64,000 nt of DNA from NCBI GenBank assembly GCA_013115135.1, contig JABANP010000053.1, positions 124,001 through 188,000 of the forward strand. Direction: 5' to 3'. Of this stretch, positions 44,653-56,287 are shown piece by piece. Source of the DNA: Perkinsus olseni. Lineage: Eukaryota; Perkinsozoa; Perkinsida; Perkinsidae. The notes under the pieces were generated by a model. The model was not told the origin of the DNA. It made no database searches and worked only from the letters and a program-made list of their open reading frames with translations. Each line of letters opens with the position of its first letter. Position 1 is the stretch's first letter. The position numbers and the translations under genes were made by a program.

Positions 44653-47600
44653 ATGCCGCCGTCGCCTCCAACCGCTACTCCCGATGGAGGCTCGTTTCGT
44701 GTTAACATCGAATGCCGTGAACAATATGCTGAACGAGCTCAGTCGGCGAAAGAGTTCATCGTCGACCCGTAATCAGGTCCTCTCGGGAACTAATTTCGCA
44801 ACACCGTTTTCAGGAGAAGTCGGCCGTGCCACCTCGTACTCGCCGCTCGGAGATACTTCTGCCTTGATGGCAGCAGAACCGCTGGCTATTATCCTAAAGG
44901 GGATTGGAGGCTCACTTGGCTAGAGGGGCCCATGGAGGGCATGGACGTACCGAAGCGACGCAATTCGGTCAGCAGAGATCATCGCGATTGCCGTCGATCA
45001 GAGTTTTGGCACGTGAAGGCTTCCGCTTCGGTGGTTAGTGTATTGAACAGGTCAGTGCCTCTGGTGTGAGAGACGGCGATAAACTTATCCTTCGATTCGT
45101 GGAGAAGAATACATCCCCTATGGTCCAGCCTAGCTCGACTGAATCTGGCCAAGTTCCCGTGACCTCATCCGCTTCTGGCTGCTCGCAAGAACCAGACACT
45201 AAGAAGAAGAGAACGGCTGCGGAGTGGACCCCAAGATCGTCTCAGGCTGGGCAAAGTGAGCGTACACCAAGATCCTGTCCCATTGAACAAGCCCCTGCTT
45301 ACCAGGTCAGGCCTCTACTGGAGCGTCCGCGGACGGCAGCGTTGGGATGCCGCGGACGTTCGATAGAGAAGTCGTTAAGACCGAGGTCAAATCGGAGGGA
45401 AAAACTGGCCACGAAGGGGAGCAAGGGGTCTTGAGCAGGCGTGAGTTCATCCACCCTCTTCGTCTGATGCCTTACTCGTTCTCGCATGCGAAATCTCCAA
45501 CTTGTTCTTGTCAGCTCGTGTCAGCCCGGTGGAGCCAAACATGATCCCTGCGAATGAGCAACATGGAGCCAGGTATGGCTGCTAGTCTTCCGGCACCAGT
45601 TCGAGTTCATTTATCCCCACTCAACTACTTGTCTTTCCTGGAATCCTGAACCAGGTGCTCCCTCGCGGAACTGTTACTTGATATAGGCTGGATAGATGGC
45701 CAAGATCAGCCGCACGCCGGCTCCGGCGGATGCGATGGATCGCTTGGGCTCCGGTGGAAGGTAAGACGTTGTCGTGTCGCAGCCTTTCCTGCGAAGAATT
45801 GCACTTACCGTTCTTGGCGCAAGTTTTGGTTGCGCTGTTGTCCCTGTTGTTAGAACGGATATCGGATACTAGGGGATATGCAGTTGCTCAATGACAATGT
45901 CAACGGAGCTATTGAGGCCTTAAATAAGCTCATCGAGTTGGACGGGCTCGCGGGGGTCCGTTCACGTTTATGCAGCATCGTGGCTCACTGTGGTGGAGCG
46001 GTTTCTACTCGGCCCTTCGAGGTGAGCCCACTTGAATCGGTGTCGAACTACCGTCGTCGGTGTCATCCATTCAATATCTTGAAAAGGCGGAACTGTCAGT
46101 GCGGCACTGAGGAGATATATCGTCTCGTGGTGTAGAGAGGATTATGATGGCGACTTATTAGAGAATAAAAAAGCATTTTAGCTTGTTGGCTAAATATTGG
46201 CCTAACGAACACTATGCTCCTGTACTACATGGTACCTGGTTGTCACAAGCAGCTTGAGTGATTTGTCCGAAACTTCGTGCGCCCGACCGTTCGTGGCGAT
46301 CGCTCTCTCGCTTGCTCTGATCCGTTTACGGCCTGGTGACAGACCAACAGCTGGGCGGCAGTTGCCTGTTTATAGGGTCGGGATACTCAGCAGTGCTGAG
46401 TCAGCACAGGCGACTAACACGCTGATTTTTTTCTCTTCGCCAGCGGCAGGTCACTGGATTCACAGGGCTTTTACCCTTCTCTGCCATAGCTTCCTATCCT
46501 GTTCCCTCCTTTGGTACTTTCCCCCGTTCTTTAGGTAAGCCCACGTGCGAAGAGTTTAGTGGAACACCTCCGTAGCCAGCACGGCGCTAGGTTCGCCAAC
46601 ATCACGGACGCTGCGGGCAGGGGCGAATTTGAAATTTTCAAGGCCTTGGTTGACAGCCTATTGTCGTCAATTGGAGAGCCTCGGCTCCTTCCAGTGATAC
46701 TCAAGGCACTCTACAATGCCCTCGGGAATGCGAGCTTTCAGCAGAGCTGGCGTGCAGCAGCCAAGGTGAGGGATGTGGGCATACGTTCCACAATGACAGT
46801 CTGTCATTGTGGAACGTATGCCCACACTGAGTGTTGAATTCATTCCTGATCACCTGGAGGCGATCTGTTACAGATCCTCTGTATCATATGCGTTGGCAAG
46901 ATTTTTTCTAATCGATTGTTTCTGCTAGTTGAGATTATTGGCGTGCAAGTTTTTCTCTGCTCCCTCAGAGGCTGTGCAACTTATTGAGCGAAGCTACCGA
47001 GAACGGCGTGCCGATCGGACGGCCCTTCGAAGGCAGCCTCAAATCCCTGGCTAAGGACCTTGATGACCTCGATGAGTGTCGTTCCCCTCAAAGCTTCAAT
47101 GAGTTCAGGGAGAGGATGAGGGTAAGGCTGCTCACCCGAGTCATCCCCGCTAGCGCCTAGCGGGATTCTATTTTGCCGTTCGTTGCTTGAAGCAACTTGC
47201 TTCGGTGACTGGGGCCAATAGTCAATTAGTTCGGTTCTAATTCACCTTCAGCCAACGAGGTTGCTGCTATTGGTCAGCTAACGCTCACACTGAATGGAGC
47301 AATATCGTGAAGCGTATGTGACATGTTGTGCGTGGAGCATAATGCTCCGAGCATTTGATGGTGCAGGTGCCACTACTGTAGCATGGTCGGACCGTGATGG
47401 TCCTGGAGATACTATCTGTTATACACGATCCCGGCTGGTTTGCTCCCTCCAGATTGAACATGAGGTTGACATTGGGAACGTTAGTGACAGGATCGCTCTG
47501 TCTATTATCGCTTCTGAGGGTCATTGCCACTAGTGTCAAGTACGGAAGAAGTTACTAGACTATGATATCGCCAAGCGAGGAACAGTTCAGCTGTTGATGA

Positions 47601-48739
47601 GATATGGAATGGTTCATTGGCCTCTGGGAAGGTGTAACGGTACCCAGGAACAGGAAGCCGAAGACTCTGTAGATTCTGTAGTTCAGAAGTATTATGTCGT
47701 CCAAGGTTAGCGATAGCGCGTGGTCTTAACTCCGCTATACGTCAGTAGTGGATTAGAAGAGCCTTGCGAGAAGCAATCAATTCGGCAAGAGAAGATCGAC
47801 GAGATCTTCAAGCACGTCAGGGTTTCCTGAGTTATATGCGATGTTGGATATCAGCGACGCCTTGCTACTCCTAGCCATGAGTGATGAGCTAGCCGCACTC
47901 ACCGATACCAGAGTATTAAGCCCGGGCAGTATCGTGTCTACATGAGGGTTTTTCAAATTGCCATACGGGAATCTCCCAGCCCCAGGGGCGGTAGAGAGCG
48001 CTCCAAGGGATGCTCTGAACTCCCGGGGAGTCCGATTTTTCATGCTGGTATTGGTCTCGCCATCAGCCACTTGACCTGCTGAGGAATAATTTGGGCCCAG
48101 ATGAAACAGAAGAGTTAAAGACGCTCGAGAAGCTAGTCAGTCTTGAGCCTTTTGCTGAAAATGTACCGAATGTATGACGTCCCGTGAGGTCGCGTAATCC
48201 TGCATATGAGGACAGTTATGATACTGGTGTTTGCGTTGCCTCTATCACAATCGTTGCTTCTTTGTCAACAAAGGCCGGACAGCCCGAGCCGCTCGGGCAT
48301 GCGGCTATAGGCGGTTCTTCTCCCTTATCCGGGCAGAGAGTATCACACACTGTGACAGACACTGTGACATCGTCACAGACTGTGACGAATCTGTGAGTCA
48401 CAGTGCTGCTAGATTCGTAGCTCATCATTTGAAATAATTCATTTCACGCTACGCTTGGAGATGGGGTATGAGTCTCTTCCCAGTGTGAAATTCATGACCC
48501 CAAGGCTGCTGCGTATGGTCATGTTGACTGAATTCAATTGAAAGTCACTCAGCGTATAGCGATGTCGTGACTAAGCTGGAGAATGACTTCTTCATTTCCT
48601 CCCTCCGCCCTCTCAGGTGCTCCTATCGGTGCCACCTAACTGCCCGCCGTCATTCGTGGAGTACTCAGTCGAATGTAGCCGACGTTGCCGAAGACTAGTT
48701 GACAATTTCTGCGAGGTCTTGGAGCCACTCTTACATTAA
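44653..48739 (+). CDS. Tandem family gene C
   Basis: Paralogue of A, B and D. Firm exons: 44653-44768 (start MPPSPPTATPDGGSFRVNIE), 44814-44967 (KGDWRLTWLEGPMEGMDVP), 45052 onward (SGVRDGDKLILRFVEKN, then a Lys/Ser-rich linker), 45655-45760, 45854-46021, 46535-46765 (LLPVILKALYNALGN, identical to B over this stretch), 46969-47121 (TENGVPIGRPFEGSLKSLA), 48617-48739 (EYSVECSRRCRRLVDNFCEV, stop). The segment 45200-45650 is unresolved. The last intron (47122-48616) is 1,495 nt. A perfect inverted repeat lies just after the donor of the intron following exon 46535-46765. No obvious lesion in the firm exons. Confidence 0.65.
46774..46826. repeat. Perfect 26-bp inverted repeat, 1-nt loop
   Basis: Left arm 46774-46799 and right arm 46801-46826 are exact reverse complements separated by a single T. 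The left arm begins TGTGGGCATACGTTCCACAA. It starts nine bases into an intron of gene C, whose donor is at 46766. The hairpin would be extremely stable in single-stranded DNA or RNA. Confidence 0.95.
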
Positions 48740-49206
48740 GGAGCTACCAAGTCTCGAAATTCAATGCATTTCTTCTTGTCATCGCTGTCGTAGTTTCCCT
48801 CTGTAGCAAGGTAGTACGTTGTCACTTTTGTGGCTGCTGGGAAATGCTATCTAGGGATTCCTCCTTACACCGGATTCGCTAAGCCGTTTGGCGAGTTGTG
48901 TTGTCAGCAGGTTTCTGAAGGGATTACAGAGTTCGACCGCCTGAGATTCGTGCGCTTGGGGCCGTCTCAATTAAACGAGTTTCGAACTGGCTCCGAACAT
49001 TTCGTTTAGCTGTATCCTGCGTGAATCTGCGGGGAGGTGGTTGACTGTACACCATGAAAAAAGCATATGGTGAAGGTTGGCTAAATTGTATTTGAAGTGA
49101 GAGAAGTGAATTGTATTTTTGATGAAACTCAGGGAATGTGGATCGAGCTTCCCTCGACTAATTAACGGACGATCATGCGGTAGCTAGTTCTTTTTCACCT
49201 GTTGAT

Positions 49207-52076
49207 ATGGCTAGAGTTTCTTTACCCAGCGAGTACTGTGCCTCCCCCATCGAACGAGTTAGATTGGAGCCTGTCCGAATCATCGTTGTCTGCGATGACC
49301 CTCGAGCAAAGTTCACGGCCGCGAAACTCAGGGCAGCACCGTAAGTTTATTAGCCGATGATAGAGAGATCTTCCGTCTTGTTCAGTGCTAAGACCTGCCA
49401 GAAATTTATCGCCCAAACGTGCGACCATTTCGGCCTGTGGGAGCCTCACCTATGGCGTCTGGTCTGGAAGGCAGGTCCGCTGAAGGGAGAAGAGGTTCCC
49501 GCCGGCAGCCACACTGTGAGTGTCACTCTGTCTAGTGTGATGTCAACTCAAAGTCCATTTCGCCCATTGGATGGCCATCGCTGTTCCCTGAAGAGCCTCG
49601 TGAATCTGCTCTGGCACGACGCGGTTTGCCTCTCGAGGCACCAGCGCTTCCGCTCTTTCTGTCAAGCTGCAATGTCGCGATGTGCAGATTGAAGCTGCAG
49701 GCATCGAGCACGACGACACACTCGAACTCGTGCCGATAAGTGGTGGCGTGAAGCGAAAGGCGTCGAGCGATGAGGTCACTCGAAGTGGCCCTCGGCGTCG
49801 GTCGTCCTTGGATCGCTGGATCGAATACGGAGAAACTTTTGGAGAAGAAAATAATCCCAGCAGTATAAATACGGGTGAGGTCAAAGTGGAGTGGTATTAT
49901 GAAATGGGGCGAGAACGCGATCATTTGCCGAGCATGAGAGACTCATTCGTCGGCGAGAATGGTTTCGTTGGCGGGAACGTGCTTGCGGGTTCCTTGCGGC
50001 GAGTCGCTGATTGTTGGCAGATATTCAGAAGGCTTTGCAGGAAGTGAAGGATGCCTTCGGGGCGCTCAAGTATATCGAGGCTGTTGGCCATTGCCGCCGG
50101 GCATTAGAGCTGCTAGAGAAGGCGGATGATAAGGATCATGAAGTTATCTATGACACTAGGTACGTCCGGATTGTGACGCTTCGATCGCTATGTTGTGTGC
50201 GCAACTGCAATGTAGAACTGATCACGCAAACGTTCAGAGCTTGTGGCCAATTATAAGCACAATAAGTCTTAGCTTAGCCCGTGCTCAACTCGTTGCAAGG
50301 GCGAAAGGGTACCGAGTTAACCTGTTCACTGTGACCATCGCGTGACGCCTGGGAGCAGGAAACCTGTGGCGGGTTGTTGGTCATCGTCTGCGGCACAGCT
50401 TAGCAAACTACATTTGTCCGCTAGAGGTCTCGCTGGTCGTTCAATAAGCCCGGAACGAGTCCTGATCTCTGCATTGACGCAAAAAATCTTGTTACGTTGT
50501 AGACCACACCCCGCTCTGGTACTTGCAACAAGCAGTGGATTTTGAAGGTACAACCTCATCTGCTGTCTGATAGAGCTACAGTGGTACTCCGAAGCCGGCC
50601 AAGAGGCCGACCTGAACGTCAAGATGTGCTCGAGTGGAGGGCCCCTGAAGGGACTCCCGAGTCCCCGAGCCGAAGTGGGTCTTCCAGGGGGCGGAGCGAA
50701 GCGGTATATTTATTGTTTCGTCTTCTGGGATTGCAATTGGCAACGGCCTTCGTAGACTACTGGTTATCATCGCCGTGATACCGATGAGATTGCCTCACTC
50801 AAAATCCACGGCACGAAACTTCTCGGACGCTTCCCATGGTGTCAGGAGGCCAACTGCATCCGAGGCGAGCTGTACCTTCTACAAGGGCTCACACAGGAAG
50901 CCGTGAAGCACTACAAGGAAGTCCTCACCAGTTATGGCAGCACGACTACATCGCCGCCTGAGGGGATCCGGCTTGGACTGATCATTGCTTTGTGTGGAGG
51001 GCTACAGCCTGTGTCCACTGTGGAGGTGAGTGCTGGCTCGACGCGGCGACCCGCCGTTTAGTGTCGACTGAGGTGTTCCTCTATACATCAATGCAGTGTA
51101 TGGCACAGCTAGCCACGTATTGCTGCTCTATGGGCGCCTCGGGATTTCTCTGGGTCGTTTGGGATTCGTAAACATAACAGAACCGGAGCCGGCGATGGAC
51201 TATAACCTCACAGGAGTGTATCATAGTTCTTATATGAGTCATGACTGAGCAATGATGTGTTCCTACGCGGGGGTTCAGTTTGCGACTCTACTTGTCTTCT
51301 TGCATACCCAACTTCTCATAGTTTGGTCTCAGACCTGTTCGGAAGCCAAGACCCAGGCTGAAGCTTTGACGCGGGAGCGACGGCATTTTGCTGACATGAT
51401 CGCTTCTGCGAGAGCCTCTGACGAGGCCCTGTTCAATTCGAACCTAGGCCAGTTCTTGGCGAACCAAGGCCTCTCGAAACAGCTCGTAGACGTGCTGTAC
51501 CTCGCCCTAGGAGGCCATCGAGAGAGCGCTGATGCTGTTAGAGACGCCTGGAGAGGCGGGGCAAAGGTGAGTCGATCGGGTACCACTATAACGCTGGACA
51601 GTGGTTTACCGGAAATGGTTGAGATATTTTCGGGCTATTGCTGTCGTGAGAGTTTATTCTGCCACACGACTTGAGTTCATTAGCTGAGATCTGATAAAGA
51701 ACAGTTGAATGCCGTCTGGCGATTGCCAGCATCATGATGATAGAATGGTGTCGCTTGATAGAGTTCGTGCCTCCAGCGCACTGAGCAACGTATACTTTTT
51801 CAGGTCATTTGTGAAAGACTGTCGCCGTTCGCTGGCCCCTATGCGGTAGACATAGATAAGATCTCAGAGCAACTCGGTAACCACGAGCTGGACACTCTCG
51901 CTGACTTCAAGTCTGCTGTGCTGGTGGGGAGCGCTCGGTCGACGGATCCAGTACTCATTATTCAGGCTTCCTTTGCTGCACAGCGGAGAGATACTGATGC
52001 CGACAAGTACCGAGCCAATTGCCTGGCTCGCTTTCATGACCTCATCGGAGTGCTGGAAGCCTGTGCATTCAACTGA
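49207..52076 (+). CDS. Tandem family gene D, 9 exons, 484 aa
   Basis: The shortest and best resolved member. Exons 49207-49340, 49386-49515, 49688-49874, 50021-50159, 50545-50674, 50756-51025, 51333-51566, 51804-51923, 51966-52076; all phases agree. The N-terminal module reads VRIIVVCDDPRAKFTAAKLR, then PHLWRLVWKAGPLKGEEVP, then IEAAGIEHDDTLELVPI, the last resembling the C-terminal strand region of ubiquitin-like folds. A short Arg/Ser linker follows, then TPR-like helices (CRRALELLEKADDKDHEVIY; GELYLLQGLTQEAVKHYKEV; LGLIIALCGGL) and a terminal helix (KYRANCLARFHDLIGVLEAC). It lacks the extra linker exons of A. It lies 50 bp upstream of the exonuclease gene. Function unknown. Confidence 0.75.
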
Positions 52077-52125
52077 TAACCTGCCGATGCATATAATTCA
52101 ATACAACTTATCATGCACGACTCGG

Positions 52126-53554
52126 ATGGTGTTGCTTTCGAAGTTGACAATTTCGTGGCGCGCAGTAGAGGCACTAAGGATGGCACTACGACCCCCAGCA
52201 GCAGGCACTCTACTGCCATCTCAGGCCTTCGGCGTCGAGATCGCCGGCCAGAGCGTTTTGCGGTGGCAGCGTTTACTCCAGGCGAAGGTTAGTGGCAAGC
52301 CTCTCGAACTTGGTCACGCTAGAAGCTTCCCGCGGTTGCTGATGATGCTGAGGGCTCCCGAGCCATTGCAGTTTGGGACGTTCCCACCGAATCGGGATGG
52401 TAGACGACTTGACCTACTGCCTGCATTCAATGGTGTTGGGAAAGTCACCAAGGCAGGCGAACGGTTACCTTCAAGGCCTAACTAACTGGTCGAAGCATCC
52501 AATACAACTAAGTCTGGTACGGCAATGCGCCCTGGCAACTGGTGACCTTGACACTGTCCTCAAGGTCGATGCTACCATAAAGGCTATGCGTGTTGACTAT
52601 TCTCGGATACGGAGAGAGTCTGTCGTCTGTGAGATGAAGTGCTGGGATGCAATTCGGCGGGTTCAACACGATCTAAGTCGTGGCGTTTCCGATCCCTTGG
52701 CCCAGTTGAAGGTTGAGAGTCACTTGAAGAGGCTCTTACGGTCAGGGCAAGTCAGGTCGTCGAGGGCACTGCTTAGGCTATGGCTTCTGCTGGAAACGGC
52801 GGCCTCCACTCAACTGGCCGCTGAAGTCCTCTCCCGGCGAAGGGAATTTTTCCTTGAGAATAGAGAGAGGCGAGAGCGGTGGCCGACTAAGCAGTTGATA
52901 CTCTACGACTTAGAGACGGTCCATGACAGTCCTGCGGTGTTTGGTGACAGAGAAGATCTCAGGTGGTTGGATCGAACCAGGGTCATTCAATTAGCTGCAC
53001 GTAACTTCTTCACCGGTGAGGGAGTGTTTGTCGAGTGTCGGTCGCCGTACCAATGGTCAGCGCTGTCCAGCAGTGCTCAGAAGTTCTGCAAGGTCTCGGG
53101 GTACGGGATGAAGCCCTTCGGCGCCGGCCTACCACTTTTTCCCGAGGCCTGGAGGGAGACCGTCGTGCCCTTCTTGAGAGACCAGGCTCGTCGAGGGCCA
53201 CTGGTGATGGCAGCCTTCAATGGAAAGCTATTCGACCATCGCGTGCTCAGTCAGTATCATCTGCCGGGATGGCGACTGATGAGGAAAATCGACCCGTTAA
53301 TAGCGGCGAGGCGAGTTGGTCGGCCCGGAAGCTTCCCCAACGGCTTCTCATTGTCCTCGTTGTACCACTATAAGGTCGGCGGCTGGGCCCCTGGGGCTCA
53401 CACTGCCCAAGGCGATGTCGACATGCTGGTCGATCTAATAAGGGAGTGGCCTGAGCTCACCGAGGCTGTGATGGAGGACTTCAGAGGCGTCGACCGAAAG
53501 CGTCGTGCCCGGCGAGAGCGTAGTCCTGCTCGCTTACCGCAGGAGTACATTTAA
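52126..53554 (+). CDS. DEDDh-type 3'-5' exonuclease with helical N-terminus, 461 aa
   Basis: Exons 52126-52432 and 52476-53554 joined across a 43-nt intron in phase. The C-terminal half has the DnaQ/DEDDh motifs: Exo I LILYDLETV (first D and E), Exo II AAFNGKLFDHRVL (D), Exo III PGAHTAQGDVDML (H and D spaced HxxxxD). These enzymes remove nucleotides from 3' ends of DNA or RNA using two metals. The N-terminus (MVLLSKLTISWRAVEALRMA) is basic and amphipathic, like a mitochondrial presequence. Residues 100-220 are helical, TPR/PPR-like in appearance (SLVRQCALATGDLDTVLKVD). The tail is Arg-rich. DNA or RNA substrate not predictable. Confidence 0.8.
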
Positions 53555-53748
53555 CTTGTTTAATTCGTTCTCATAAACAAGGAGAGTTGGTTGGGGGTGC
53601 ATGAGAACTAGGAGGGAGGAAGGTGCGTCGCTCCGCTTTTTTAGAATCTCGCTCGCCCATGAAATCGATCACGCTTGAGTTGGTCACGTGATTTCCCCCT
53701 CTTGAAGCCCGGCCCAGTTGGTTGTACTTGTCATCGTTAATAAGCACT

Positions 53749-54318
53749 ATGGCGCCTGCTGTGAAGAGAATCGTGAAGAAGAAGACCAACAAGTTCAGAC
53801 GCCACCAGTCTGACAACTACATGCGCGTCCCGGTAATTAGTGGGAAGGGGCTGAAGTGCATCTAGTCGTGTGATGTGCGTGTGGAGTGGTAGTATCTTTT
53901 TTTCTGTAGGAGTCGTGGAGGAAGCCTAAGGGTATCGATTCCCGTATCCGTCGCCGTTTCCGTGGCACTACTTTGATGCCTAACATCGGTTACGGTTCGG
54001 ACAAGCGCACCCGCTATCAGCTCTCCAACGGCAAGTACGCCTTCCAGATCAGGGTAATAATAGAGCGCATTGGTGGGAGGGTCTTTTCTCATGTTTTTGC
54101 TTCTTGATTGGGCTTGGTTCGGTGATAAAATTTCACTTGGCCGTTTTCAGTCCCCTGCTGACATGGAGCTCTTGATGATGCACAACGAGAAGTACGCTGC
54201 CGTCCTCGCCAGCAACCTCTCCGGCCGCACCCGCAAGGCCATCATCGAGCGCGCCGATCAGATCGGTGTCCAGGTTCTCAACAGGAACGCCAGGATGGCC
54301 GCTGAGGAGACCAACTAA
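53749..54318 (+). CDS. RPL32: 60S ribosomal protein L32 (eL32), 131 aa
   Basis: Structural protein of the cytosolic large subunit. Exons 53749-53832, 53910-54053 and 54151-54318; introns 77 and 97 nt with polypyrimidine acceptors, phase 0. Family hallmarks: [52 protein letters not shown], and [20 protein letters not shown]. Length is normal for eL32. The start codon is the first ATG, 190 bp downstream of the exonuclease stop. This is the least ambiguous gene in the window. Confidence 0.97.
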
Positions 54319-54515
54319 ATCGCTTCGCGGTCTTGTACTGCAAAGTGATTGGTGTTGTTTCTGGCAAGCAAATGGTGCTGGTCAACCAACGAGTTACCCT
54401 GGATGAGGAAATGAGTTGTGTTTTGTGAGTCCAATCATGGTTGTGGTCTTTCTGACACCTCTAGCTGTGTGAAAACTATCGCGATGGGCAGTAGTAGCAG
54501 CGTTTGTCGCCGTCG

Positions 54516-56200
54516 ATGTCGGCTCCCCCGATACCAACTAGCTTCTCTCGGCCAACGGAGTCGGCGAACCCGATGGAGAGGGTTATTGAAGTACCACAGA
54601 AAGCAGTGGGAAAGGCCATCGGCAAGGGAGGCGACTCGATCAAGAGAATAAGAAATGAAACTGGAGCGCGGGTCGAGGTGATTTCGATGGGCTCTTGGGG
54701 GTGCCAGTGGCTTACAGTCGACTAGTGCGGAGCGTTACAGCCGACATGAACAGCATCAAATCGGCGAGTTTTATCACGTGTGGCAGTGAGACGTTCAGAG
54801 CCGTGGGAGAACTTTTAGATAGCTATCGTTCGTTCTCCGGGTAAATGGAGGCGTTGTACTGGTGCTGCCGGCATGTCGTGGTGACGCTCAATTGGAGATC
54901 AGCCCCGTGATCCGGCCCTGTGGCCCTGGGGCATGGGTGTTTGTATATGTTTTGCCGTTGGAGGATCTTCGTCGTTACGGTAGATGTCTCGTCGATGTTC
55001 TCACTTTTTGACAGCTTGCTGTAGTGGCTCCCTTGTGAATCTTAGGTTGACCAGAGCACCAAGGAGCAAGGCTTCAGTCGTTTTGTCGTCACGGCGCCTC
55101 ACATGGACCAAGTTGAGGTGGGAAAGTTTTGCGGCAGCCCCTCGACACTGTGTCGCCCTCAGAGAGCTGTTGAGCAGCTCAACGAGATCATACGCTCCTG
55201 CGAGTCCTGCGATTTCCTTCGCCCAGGAGACACTGAGCGTCGCGTACCTTTGCCAGAGGACAAGGTTGGCGACGTTATAGGTCCCCGAGCGTAAGATGCG
55301 ATTGTGGTTGACGAAAGGACTGTTCGGTGTGAAGGTGCGTCTTGGATGAACTGAAGCGACGGAGTGGTTGCCGTATGGATGTTGTTGTCAAAGTTCCGGT
55401 GGGCGAGATGAAGTATGCTAGGATTGTTGGACCTCCCGAAGCGGTAGGATTCCTCTTGTCGTTGACAGCTACTGGATAGGTCGTGGTCCAACCTAAGATA
55501 TGTCGGCGCATTCGCGAACGATACCATTGCTTCGTGCGGCATCATTTTCATGTTCCTTTCTCTTATTTCGCTCAATTTGTCGTCATCTCCCGCCCCTTAA
55601 TATCGCATAAATAAACTTTCAAATTTGGTTCGCTCTGTGAGATTTGCAATCGAGCGATGTGGATCCTCGCCTTTTCCTCTTGTAGAGAATTCCTTTTTCT
55701 ATCCTCAGTGCGCGATTGGCGCATTCTTGGTGAATGAAGTTGTTAACGGAAATTTCGATGTTGGCGGAGTTATCCGAAAATACTCGGAAAGGACTGGACA
55801 ACAACTATTCAACCCGGATCATGACATGCGAAGAAAAGGCGGTGGCCCTGGCGGCGTCTCGGGAGGCAAGGGCAATTTCGGCAAAGGCAATTTCGGAACC
55901 CCTGAAAGATATCAAAACCCCCGAAACTACGCTGATATGGGCGGACCAAATTTCCGAACTTCGCCTTACGGCGGAGGGAAGGGCGCGGGAAGCCGTTTTG
56001 GTGATGGGATGGGGCCCCAGGGTCAGTGGAGTCGACCCTGCGAAAATCCAGGCAGAAATTGGCAAAGTATTCCTCCCCCTCCTCTCCCGGCGGGCGGGTA
56101 TGGGTCACAGGGAGTTGGAAATTATGCAGGAAAGACAGCTGTTGGCCATGGTATGATGGCGTCAAAGTACGAAAATTGGGGTGATTCAAATCCGATCTAA
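54516..56200 (+). CDS. Double KH-domain RNA-binding protein with Gly-rich tail, 320 aa
   Basis: KH domains bind short single-stranded RNA. Exons 54516-54677, 55046-55117, 55163-55290, 55335-55443 and 55709-56200 join in phase (introns 368, 45, 44 and 265 nt). KH1: MERVIEVPQKAVGKAIGKGG with an intact GKGG loop. KH2: VPLPEDKVGDVIGPRA then CVLDELKRRSGCRMDVVV, where the GxxG loop reads GPRA. The C-terminal 110 residues are Gly, Asn and Pro-rich (GGVSGGKGNFGKGNFG). Likely an mRNA-binding regulator. A second open frame overlaps the Gly-rich exon (55734-56156). It is followed 88 bp later by a related gene. Confidence 0.8.
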
Positions 56201-56287
56201 ACTTCCCGAAATTCAAATTCGAGGCTGCTGTTGAATTTAACGCTGGTTTACTCTTCGGCTCGATAGACTTTCAATGCGAGAATATAT

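Noticed and set aside
47777..48070. Minus-strand 97-codon frame in the long intron of gene C
   Set aside because: No domain, and the plus strand is also open over part of it. Kept only as a hint about inserted DNA, not as a gene.
51973..52125. Upstream extension of the exonuclease frame through the last exon of gene D
   Set aside because: The last exon of gene D (51966-52076) explains this DNA in another frame; the exonuclease is better started at ATG 52126.
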